From Candidatus Caldilinea saccharophila (lineage in GTDB: Bacteria > Chloroflexota > Anaerolineae > Caldilineales > Caldilineaceae): a stretch of 64,000 nt of DNA. Both the position numbers and the translations under genes were made by a program. The notes under the pieces are model-generated. The model ran no database searches, was not told where the DNA came from, and saw nothing but the letters and a program-made list of their open reading frames with translations. The DNA is taken from the NCBI GenBank assembly GCA_016710365.1, contig JADJVW010000029.1, positions 1 through 64,000 of the forward strand, written 5' to 3'. Positions 46,236 to 56,824 of this stretch are shown here, in pieces. The number at the start of each line of letters is the position of its first letter. Positions within the stretch are counted from its first letter, which is position 1.

Positions 46236-48167
46236 ATGACTGAACTCGATGGCCAGCAATCACAATTTGATTTTGCCCCTACCGCCCGGGAGGCGCCGCG
46301 CGGGAAGCACTTATACTATCTGGCGCTGGGCGCGCTGGGCGTCGTTTACGGCGATATCGGCACCAGCCCCCTCTATGCTTTCCGCGAATCCTTCCACGAC
46401 AGCTATGGCATCCCGCCCTCGGCGAATAATATTCTTGGGGTGCTTTCGTTGATTTTCTGGGCGCTGATTCTGGTCATCTCGGTCAAGTATCTAATTTTCG
46501 TGATGCGCGCCGACAACCACGGCGAGGGTGGCATTCTGGCGTTGACTGCGCTGATCGGCGCCAAACGCCGGGTGATGATCACCGGCACCTGGCGTTGGAC
46601 GCTGGTAATGCTGGGGTTATTTGGCACGGCGCTCCTCTATGGCGACGGCATGATCACCCCCGCGATCTCGGTGCTTTCGGCGGTGGAAGGTTTAGGTATC
46701 GCAACGCCCTTCTTCAACCCCTATATTGTGCCGATCACCATCATCATCCTGGTGGGACTCTTCATGTTCCAAAGTCGCGGCACCGAACGCGTAGGGCGCA
46801 TTTTTGGCCCGATTACGCTTCTCTGGTTTGCGGTGCTCGCGGTGCTGGGCCTCAGTTGGATCGTGCGCCAGCCGAGCGTTTTGGCCGCAATCAACCCTTA
46901 TTATGGGTTTGAATTCTTCTGGCTCAATGGCTGGCGCGGCTTCCTGGTGTTAGGGTCGGTCTTTCTGGTCGTGACCGGCGGCGAGGCGCTTTACGCCGAT
47001 ATGGGACATTTTGGCAAGTCTCCCATTCGCCTGGCTTGGTTTGCCATCGTGCCGTCGGCGCTGTTGCTCAACTACTTCGGACAGGGCGCCTTGCTGCTCC
47101 AACATCCCGAGGCCGTGGAAAATCCTTTCTACCAGATGGCGCCGAGCTGGGCGCTGATCCCGCTGGTGATCATTGCCACCGCCGCCACCGTCATCGCTTC
47201 GCAGGCGCTGATCACAGGCGCGTTCTCGCTGACGATGCAGGCGGTGCAGCTTGGCTATCTGCCGCGCGTGCCCATCCTCCACACGTCTGCCAAAGAAAGG
47301 GGACAGATCTACATTGCAGCGATCAACTGGGTGCTGATGATCGCGTGCGTGTTGCTCGTGCTTGCTTTTGGCTCATCGAGCAATCTGGCCGCAGCGTACG
47401 GCGTGGCGGTCACCACCACTATGGTCATCACGACCTTGTTGCTCTTCCGCGTGGAGCGCACGCGTTGGCGCTGGCCTCTGTGGGCGGCGTTGAGCTCGAC
47501 GATCTTTTTTCTCGTGATCGATGTCGCGTTCTGGGGCGCCAACCTGGTCAAAATTCCGGCCGGCGGCTGGTTCCCGCTGACCATCGGCCTCGCCGTCATG
47601 ATCATGATGACGACGTGGCGACAGGGACGTTCGTTGCTGAGCCAACGGTTGAAGGCCGGTACGCGCCGCTTCAGCGACTTTGTCGAACATCTGGATTTTG
47701 ACAAGCTGGTGCGGGTGCCGGGCACCGCGATCTTCATGTACAGCGACCCGGACGGCACGCCGCCGGCTCTGATCCACAACTTGCGCCACAACAAGGTGCT
47801 CCACGCACGCGTGGTATTGCTTTCCGTCAGCACCTACGAGGTGCCGCGCGTGCCGCCCGACCATCGTATGTCGATCCAGGATATCGGGCACGGGTTCTAT
47901 CGCATGACGCTCCACTATGGCTTTATGGAGACGAGCAACGTATTCCGCGATCTAACGATGGCCGATGCCCACGGGCTTGCCCTCGATTTGGACGATGTCA
48001 GCTTCTTCTTGGGCAGCGAACGCCTGCTGGCCACGTCGCGCCCGGGGATGGCGCCGTGGCGTGAAAAGCTCTTTGTGGTGATGAGCCGCAACTCCACCAA
48101 CGCCGCCAACTTTTTCTCGCTGCCGCCCGACCGCGTGGTTGAATTGGGGACGACGGTAGAATTGTAG
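46236..48167 (+). CDS. kup: Kup-family potassium uptake protein
   Basis: A 643-residue K+/H+ symporter with about 12 membrane segments. The family signature GVVYGDIGTSPLYAFRESF is at the start of the first segment. GEGGILALTALI, YGDGMITPAISVLSAVEGL and GGEALYADMGHFGKSPI are further Kup hallmarks. A cytoplasmic C-terminal domain (about 470-643) has VPGTAIFMYSDPDGTPPALIHN. I start it at MTELDGQQSQFDF; the frame is open to 46143 but without support there. It imports K+ in the inner membrane. Confidence 0.95.
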   Translation: MTELDGQQSQFDFAPTAREAPRGKHLYYLALGALGVVYGDIGTSPLYAFRESFHDSYGIPPSANNILGVLSLIFWALILVISVKYLIFVMRADNHGEGGILALTALIGAKRRVMITGTWRWTLVMLGLFGTALLYGDGMITPAISVLSAVEGLGIATPFFNPYIVPITIIILVGLFMFQSRGTERVGRIFGPITLLWFAVLAVLGLSWIVRQPSVLAAINPYYGFEFFWLNGWRGFLVLGSVFLVVTGGEALYADMGHFGKSPIRLAWFAIVPSALLLNYFGQGALLLQHPEAVENPFYQMAPSWALIPLVIIATAATVIASQALITGAFSLTMQAVQLGYLPRVPILHTSAKERGQIYIAAINWVLMIACVLLVLAFGSSSNLAAAYGVAVTTTMVITTLLLFRVERTRWRWPLWAALSSTIFFLVIDVAFWGANLVKIPAGGWFPLTIGLAVMIMMTTWRQGRSLLSQRLKAGTRRFSDFVEHLDFDKLVRVPGTAIFMYSDPDGTPPALIHNLRHNKVLHARVVLLSVSTYEVPRVPPDHRMSIQDIGHGFYRMTLHYGFMETSNVFRDLTMADAHGLALDLDDVSFFLGSERLLATSRPGMAPWREKLFVVMSRNSTNAANFFSLPPDRVVELGTTVEL

Positions 48168-48203
48168 CGCTATCCATCATGAAAAATTTGTTCTGCGCAG
48201 CGC

Positions 48204-48233
48204 TTGACAAACGCCTGCGCACTGTGCTAGATT
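48204..48233 (+). promoter_or_regulatory. Promoter of the ABC exporter leader
   Basis: A perfect -35 TTGACA (48204-48209), 18 bases, then TAGATT (48228-48233). Transcription would start near 48240, immediately before a GCGCGAG/CTCGCGC hairpin (48241-48259) and the small leader ORF. Confidence 0.65.
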
Positions 48234-48287
48234 GTCTCTTGCGCGAGAGGTGCTCGCGCCCATAACCAAGAAAGGAACGGACGCACA

Positions 48288-48380
48288 ATGGTTATGCTCT
48301 TCCACAAAATCCTAATCACATCGATCGCCGGTGGTGGATTTCTGCGCAAAGGGAGTGGTGCGTCTGTCACCCATAACTAA
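48288..48380 (+). CDS. Candidate 30-residue leader peptide
   Basis: A small ORF, MVMLFHKILITS to SVTHN, with AAAGGA upstream and a good promoter at 48204. A terminator starts 18 bases after its stop. Bases 48355-48361 (GTGGTGC), inside the ORF, are complementary to 48406-48412 (GCACCAC), inside the terminator's left arm, so the ORF can form an antiterminator. Ribosome position would decide which structure forms. The heterodimeric BmrCD exporter of Bacillus is controlled by a translated leader of this kind (BmrB). The peptide sequences are not obviously related; the parallel is architectural. Confidence 0.5.
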   Translation: MVMLFHKILITSIAGGGFLRKGSGASVTHN

Positions 48381-48397
48381 ACTGTAAAGTTAGTTAC

Positions 48398-48437
48398 GGG
48401 CGCATGCACCACACCGGTGCCTGCGGCCTTTTTGTTT
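48398..48437 (+). terminator. Intrinsic terminator in the exporter leader
   Basis: GGGCGCATGCACC and GGTGCCTGCGGCC form a stem with 11 of 13 pairs and a 5-base loop, followed by TTTTTGTTTG. It lies about 470 bases before the first exporter gene and after the promoter, so it would stop most transcripts unless overridden. A competing stem (48370-48380 with 48390-48400) overlaps its foot. Confidence 0.65.
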
Positions 48438-48566
48438 GTCTTGGCTCTGTGCAATGGCGTGCTTGTCATTGCGCGGCGCACGAGAAAGCAACCAGCCATG
48501 CAGGCATCGGACATTGCTCCAGATGCCTGCATTTTTTGTTACAGATTGTTGTCACAGACAATTGTT

Positions 48567-48863
48567 ATGGATGGTGAAGGTGAGATGAAAAGCGAAGGCG
48601 AGACAAAGGCAGCTGCGACGGAGCGTGCAGCGCGTGGGGCGCCATCAGATAGCCCGGCGCGCTGGCATGACGCCCACCTTGCGGCAGAGGATGAGACAGG
48701 CGGCCTGTCGCGTCCACGAGAAAAGGCAGAAACGCAGCCTGGCGTGGACGCACCGTTTACCTGGCTCGATGATGAGGCCCCCGATGGTGAGGACAGCAGT
48801 GGTGCGTGGCGGGGCGAAGGATTAGAAACGCGATCGAGCGGCGTCTATCTGCTGATTGCATGA
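48567..48863 (+). CDS. Small acidic hypothetical protein
   Basis: 98 codons, MDGEGEMKSEGETK to SSGVYLLIA, hydrophilic and acidic, with WLDDEAPDGEDSSG. It ends 40 bases before the first exporter gene. No clear ribosome site at this start, and no family recognised. It may be a real small protein of the exporter operon or only leader sequence. Confidence 0.3.
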   Translation: MDGEGEMKSEGETKAAATERAARGAPSDSPARWHDAHLAAEDETGGLSRPREKAETQPGVDAPFTWLDDEAPDGEDSSGAWRGEGLETRSSGVYLLIA

Positions 48864-48903
48864 GTCAATCAGCGTCGCCGCTTGTGTCATGGAGAGAGAA
48901 ACA

Positions 48904-52623
<3,720 letters not shown>

Positions 52624-52661
52624 GCAGCCTTTTCTGTTGGACGGGATTGTCTACTGATCTC

Positions 52662-52715
52662 TGTGCCTGCAATCTTCCAGGAAGCTTCGAAGCTTCCTGG
52701 AAGATTGCAGGCACA
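52662..52715. repeat. Perfect 54-base palindrome
   Basis: Two 27-base arms with no loop, centred between 52688 and 52689, containing TTCCAGGAAGCTTC and its mirror. It lies between the exporter operon and the convergent NTF2-like gene. It could act as a two-way transcription stop or as a mobile repeat; no T-run. Confidence 0.9.
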
Positions 52716-52727
52716 AGCGATTAGTCA

Positions 52728-53144
52728 TCAAGCAGGTTGGGACTTGAGCATGTCGCCCCAGCCGCCTTGCACCATGGTCTGAAACTTCCACTGGCCGTCA
52801 ACCTTGACCAGGATGTCAGCATAGCGCATCGCGTAGACCTGTCCCCCGCCGGTCACGACCGCGTCGGTGATCACTGCGACCAAGTTGCCGGTCAGAAAGA
52901 AGGGCGTGCGCGTCATCTGCATGTCGAGGTCGGGCGGCGTATCTTGCATAGCCGCGGTCATAGTTTGAACGAACTGAGCGCGCGTCCAGTTCTCCGTATA
53001 GCCATTGCCCGCGCCGTCATCGGTAATGACATGGAGGGGAAACATTGCCATTTCCGCCATCCCTTCGACGTCGCCTTGCTGAGAGTGTGCGTCATATTCC
53101 GCAAACCATGCGTCGATGCTGCGTTTTAACTCTATGTCACTCAT
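52728..53144 (-). CDS. SnoaL/NTF2-like protein
   Basis: A 138-residue protein with the cone-shaped NTF2/SnoaL pattern: IDAWFAEYDAHSQQGDVEGM near the N-terminus, FPLHVITDDG, DAVVTGGGQVYAMRYADILVK, and GQWKFQTMVQGG at the end. AGGA spacing favours ATG 53144 over 53150. Such folds serve as ligand-binding domains or small enzymes. Function unknown. Confidence 0.75.
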   Translation of the reverse strand: MSDIELKRSIDAWFAEYDAHSQQGDVEGMAEMAMFPLHVITDDGAGNGYTENWTRAQFVQTMTAAMQDTPPDLDMQMTRTPFFLTGNLVAVITDAVVTGGGQVYAMRYADILVKVDGQWKFQTMVQGGWGDMLKSQPA

Positions 53145-53160
53145 TTGCATTCCTGGTCAG

Positions 53161-53457
53161 CTACGCAACAGTCAACTCGGCAATCTCTGACAGTTGATCT
53201 CGAATCGTAGTCTCAGCCCTCTTCAAATCATAACTTGCTTGGAGATTAAGCCAATACTGCGGCGACTGCCCGAACGCACGTCCAAACCGCAGAGCCAGTT
53301 CCGCGGTCACCGGGCGCATTCCGTTCACCACGTGCGATATGCGCATAGGAGAAACACCAATGGCGCGCGCAAAACGTGCTTGAGAAAGGTCAAGCTCTTG
53401 TAATATCTCCGCCAAAAACTCACCGGGATGAATAGCAGGCAATCCTTGATTGATCAT
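53161..53457 (-). CDS. higA: HigA-family antitoxin
   Basis: A 98-residue protein with IHPGEFLAEILQELDLSQARFARAIG and RISHVVNGMRPVTAELALRFG; in pieces: PGEFLAEILQELDLSQ, then ARAIGVSPMRISHVVNG, the HTH. AAAGGTG precedes ATG 53457. It follows higB after 22 bases. HigA neutralises HigB and represses the operon. Confidence 0.92.
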   Translation of the reverse strand: MINQGLPAIHPGEFLAEILQELDLSQARFARAIGVSPMRISHVVNGMRPVTAELALRFGRAFGQSPQYWLNLQASYDLKRAETTIRDQLSEIAELTVA

Positions 53458-53479
53458 GCGCACCTTTCTTCCACCCTGT

Positions 53480-53761
53480 TTAATGATAGTCGACGATTTC
53501 AACGTCAAACGCGTCACCATCTTCGAAGCGAAAACAGATACGCCACTGGATGTTGATCCGAATACTCCACTGTCCACTGCGGTCGTCTTTTAGCGCCTCC
53601 AGCCGGTTTGAAGGCGGCAGGCGTAGATCCTCAGTGCGTGTGGCTGCATCTAACTGCATAAGCCGCATTGCCGCGCGCTTTTGGACGTCGCCTGGAAAAT
53701 GGCGCGATTTGCCGGTCCTATAGAACGCTTCAGTTTCTTTGTCAGCGAATGACCGGATCAT
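53480..53761 (-). CDS. higB: HigB-family mRNA interferase toxin
   Basis: A 93-residue RelE/HigB toxin: MIRSFADKETEAFY, PGDVQKRAAMRLMQLDAA, LKDDRSGQWSIRINIQWR and CFRFEDGDAFDVEIVDYH are family patterns, with the C-terminal basic and His residues. It is the first gene of the pair, the usual higBA order. The promoter just upstream places the transcript start at or next to the ATG. Confidence 0.93.
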   Translation of the reverse strand: MIRSFADKETEAFYRTGKSRHFPGDVQKRAAMRLMQLDAATRTEDLRLPPSNRLEALKDDRSGQWSIRINIQWRICFRFEDGDAFDVEIVDYH

Positions 53762-53767
53762 GAATCA

Positions 53768-53796
53768 ATTGTAAACAAAACGGTTAGGAGCGTCAA
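53768..53796 (-). promoter_or_regulatory. higBA promoter
   Basis: On the minus strand TTGACG (53796-53791), 17 bases, TACAAT (53773-53768), each 5 of 6 to consensus. Only six bases separate the -10 box from the HigB ATG (53761), so the mRNA should be leaderless or nearly so. Confidence 0.65.
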
Positions 53797-54177
53797 CTTT
53801 CTCCGAACTCGACGCTATGACGCTTTGCTCATGATCGCCAGTTTTAGAGGACGCCAGCCCAGCAGCTTGCATTCGCAACGCTCTCCTCAGTCGTGACAAC
53901 TCTCCGTCTTCACGTGGCGCAGCAGCAGGGGCCGTCCGAATAGAGCAATGAGCACCAACAGGTCGAGAAAAACGAGCGCCAGGGGATCGGTTTCGAGTAA
54001 ACGAACAATCAGAGCAACTGCAGAATTCATGCGAAATTCGTAGAAATTCTTGCTGATTTCCTGGAAATTCACAATAGGAATTTTGGATGCTTGCCTGGCT
54101 GATTACGAAGAGACGGCAAACGAGGAGACTCATGAAGGCCAACACAGATAATGCGCCAACTTGCTCTGCGTCAAAGG
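53797..54177. other. Intergenic region, no convincing gene
   Basis: 381 bases between higB and the kinase gene. One minus-strand frame (53887-54030) could encode a 47-residue hydrophobic peptide (LALVFLDLLVLIALFG) but lacks a ribosome site. Short AATTTC/GAAATT motifs recur near 54030-54080. Confidence 0.4.
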
Positions 54178-55194
54178 CTATTTTCCAACCGCGGCGAGCC
54201 GATAGGCCAGCTCAATCGTGCCGCTGGGCGCAAAATTGGACTGCAAATAGACAAGCGCCTGTTGTCGATCTTGCTCACCGTCATTCGATAAAAAGATTTG
54301 CTCACAGTTCAGGGCGATATCTTCGATAATCCGTTCGTAGCGATAGTAGGCGAGCGCGCTAGCGTTCACTTGCGTCTGACCATAGCCACGATAGAACAGG
54401 CGCATTTCTTCCTCCAGGCTCTGTCCCCTGCCGCCTAATCCGCAGCCCACGAACATCAGGTCGCGTTCTTTGGGGGCAAAAATCAGTGTGTCCCAGTCGA
54501 CGATATAGAGCGAACCGTGGAGATCCAGCAGGAGATTCCAGCCGTGAATATCGCCATGACACAGAATAAAGTCCGGCGTCTGCGTCTGGAGCCGCTGCGA
54601 AAGCCGCCCGGCGCGTTGCACCAGAGCCAGAATGACGCTGCGCCTGGCCTGCAAAAAGTCGCTCAGCGCCGCGGCCAGCGCGTCGTGGCGACTTCTCCGT
54701 GCGGGGTCCTCGACGAACGCGCGGGCAAGGTCACGCCAGCGCGGCGCAAACGTTTCGCGTGGCGTCCCGCGCGTCAACGCCGCCGGAAACACCGCGGTAT
54801 GAAAACGCTTCAGCGCGGCGCCGAACTCGACCCGCTGCTGCGCGGATAGAGGAACTTCAAATCCATTGCGCCCCTCTACGAAGGGATAGAGGATCAGGGT
54901 GTAAGGCGCCAGCGTTGCCCAGAGCTCTCCTGTCTGCGTTGGCAGAGGTGTGATGATCTGCTTCATCCCACTGTCGCTCAGAAATTTAGGGACCGCAACC
55001 GACGCCTCCACAAAGACGCCGCGCCGTAATTTCAAAAAGTACGGCGCGGCGTCGTCCGCAACCACGCGATAGACGGCGGTGTCCGCATCCGCGCCGAGGG
55101 GCAAAAATGTAAGCGAAACAGCCTGCAAACTATATTCACTTTGTAGACGCGCAAGTACGTTTGCATCTTCAATATCAGGTGGTTTTTCCAGCAT
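54178..55194 (-). CDS. APH-family phosphotransferase (spectinomycin-kinase-like)
   Basis: A 338-residue protein-kinase-like phosphotransferase. The catalytic loop is ILCHGDIHGWNLLLD (His-Gly-Asp-x-x-x-x-Asn) and the metal-binding aspartate is in YIVDWDTLIFAPKERDL. YRYERIIEDIALNCEQI and the opening pattern fit the APH(9)-like group. Members phosphorylate aminocyclitols, but many chromosomal homologues act on unknown small molecules. No antibiotic-resistance context beyond the exporter 2 kb away. Confidence 0.85.
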   Translation of the reverse strand: MLEKPPDIEDANVLARLQSEYSLQAVSLTFLPLGADADTAVYRVVADDAAPYFLKLRRGVFVEASVAVPKFLSDSGMKQIITPLPTQTGELWATLAPYTLILYPFVEGRNGFEVPLSAQQRVEFGAALKRFHTAVFPAALTRGTPRETFAPRWRDLARAFVEDPARRSRHDALAAALSDFLQARRSVILALVQRAGRLSQRLQTQTPDFILCHGDIHGWNLLLDLHGSLYIVDWDTLIFAPKERDLMFVGCGLGGRGQSLEEEMRLFYRGYGQTQVNASALAYYRYERIIEDIALNCEQIFLSNDGEQDRQQALVYLQSNFAPSGTIELAYRLAAVGK

Positions 55195-55313
55195 TGGCAG
55201 TGGAGAACTTTTTCTTACAGCAACACGAGTTATTTAAGATGATGCGGCGCAGCAAGAGCAAAACGTCGCCTCCGCTCAAACCAAGCCGCCTCAAGTGCAC
55301 ATTTTGTCAGCAA

Positions 55314-55829
55314 TCATCCTTTGTGGTCGTGCCTCGACTCCTGATACAGGAACACACTGATCGCCAGCACGACGACCCCGATCGCCAACCCAATCCACAG
55401 AATGTCCAGCCCACTTTGCCATTGGACTACCTGGGTCAGAAAGATCACGCTCAGCACGGTGACTACCATCCCGGTGAGGCGCTTCTCCAGGTCGTTGACG
55501 CTGTGCGCTTCAAGCCAGGGTGGCAACCGGTCAATTGGGCCGACAAAGAGTTGGTAAAGCCCCAACGCAATGATCAGCAGGACGACGGCCACCAAGAACG
55601 TATCGACCGATTCAATCAGTGCGATCTTGAATGCCTCGCTCAAATGTGGTTCGCCCAGCGCTTCGATGGCCGCAAAGATCGCTGAAAACAATTCCACCGA
55701 GCCGATCACCAACAAAAGCGCAGAGCCAAGAAAAGTGCCAAATACCGCAATCAGGGCGATGTAACGCGTCCATCCGATCATGCGCAAGACGGGGCTTCTT
55801 TGCGGCGCGTCTGGAGTTGAGTTGGACAT
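55314..55829 (-). CDS. YqhA/UPF0114-family membrane protein
   Basis: A 171-residue membrane protein with three to four hydrophobic segments: RYIALIAVFGTFLGSALLLVIG, the central VDTFLVAVVLLIIALGLYQLF and C-terminal DILWIGLAIGVVVLAISVFLY. In pieces of the family signature: LGLYQLFVGPID, then FLTQVVQW. UPF0114 is widespread and functionally uncharacterised. It is 12 bases downstream of the next membrane-protein gene, probably in one operon. Confidence 0.8.
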   Translation of the reverse strand: MSNSTPDAPQRSPVLRMIGWTRYIALIAVFGTFLGSALLLVIGSVELFSAIFAAIEALGEPHLSEAFKIALIESVDTFLVAVVLLIIALGLYQLFVGPIDRLPPWLEAHSVNDLEKRLTGMVVTVLSVIFLTQVVQWQSGLDILWIGLAIGVVVLAISVFLYQESRHDHKG

Positions 55830-55841
55830 CAGGTTTCCTCG

Positions 55842-56258
55842 TCAGCGTCCAAATGCCGCACGCACGTGCGGGCGCATCAAATAAAACAGGATGCCGCCCG
55901 GAATCAACAGCCCGAACGCGCCGCAACAAAAGACGAAAAGGCCACCGCCAAACATGCCGATCAGCCCTTGTACAAAGGTCAACAGCGCGCCCAACACCGC
56001 CAGCAGCCATGCCCAGCGGCGCATGCCGAGCAAGCCAAACGCCACGATCAGTTGCACCATCGCGCTGATCACGCCGATGATGCCCGACCAGGTGTTGCCT
56101 CCGCCGAACGCGCGCAGGTCTTCGGCGCTGAACAGCGCGCCGGTCAGCCAACTCAGCCCGCCCACGCCAAAGATGAGCAGGCTCCAGATGACTGAAACGA
56201 CAGCCAGCACCAGGTAGATGACAGCCAGAAGCGTTATGCCGGTGGGACGTTGCTGCAC
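55842..56258 (-). CDS. Four-helix membrane protein
   Basis: 138 residues, GTG start with AGGAG 9 bases upstream. Four hydrophobic stretches: TLLAVIYLVLAVVSVIWSL, GIIGVISAMVQLIVAFGLLG, AWLLAVLGALLTFVQGLIG and LFVFCCGAFGLLIPGGILFY. I recognise no specific family and infer no function. It is encoded with the YqhA-like protein. Confidence 0.7.
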   Translation of the reverse strand: MQQRPTGITLLAVIYLVLAVVSVIWSLLIFGVGGLSWLTGALFSAEDLRAFGGGNTWSGIIGVISAMVQLIVAFGLLGMRRWAWLLAVLGALLTFVQGLIGMFGGGLFVFCCGAFGLLIPGGILFYLMRPHVRAAFGR

Positions 56259-56824
56259 AGGATGCTCCTCTTGATGAGTATGGGGTGAAAATGACTTGGA
56301 TGTTAACTACAACGGGGTCGAGACCGTCGTCAAGTATAAAACGCTGTCGATCATTGCGCAACCACATGGACGTCGGAAGCGCGCCCCAGATTGTTGGCAA
56401 ACATGTCCCCGACGCTGGTCAAGCACTTTCAAACGGCCGCTTGCGGCTAACCAGCGCTGGAGACATAAATCTCCCGATGAGTGAAGGTAACTTCTCAAAG
56501 TCTCAAAACCTGCTCTATTGACTTTGTGTCATGGTGTAGAATATACTTAAGATAGCTTCGCACCGCCATTTCCCGACTCATCCCGATCCCGAATCCTGAA
56601 GAGGAAACTGAAATGCCCCCATTCCATCACAGTGCATTGCCTCGGTTACTCCGTTGCACCATATCTTCTTGCCACCTATCTTTTGAAAGCGGCGCGGTGC
56701 TAAACCCCGCAAAACACCAACTTTCGGCTTACTAATTTGACTGCTGCGCTTTTCACGACTGGCGACTGCTCGGAGCGGAGTACATCGCTTTGCGTGCAGG
56801 ATCTATCAAAGGAGAAAGACCTAT
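56259..56824. other. Intergenic region, long leader of the vWA gene
   Basis: 566 bases between divergent genes. It contains a promoter (next entry) about 280 bases before the vWA start, leaving a long untranslated leader. No gene of its own; small frames here have no support. Confidence 0.5.
56518..56547 (+). promoter_or_regulatory. Promoter of the vWA gene
   Basis: TTGACT (56518-56523), 18 bases, TATACT (56542-56547), both 5 of 6 to consensus. It would start transcription near 56554. Confidence 0.55.

Noticed and set aside
53765..54145. 126-codon frame between higB and the kinase
   Set aside because: It includes the higBA promoter, has no ribosome site and no recognisable fold.
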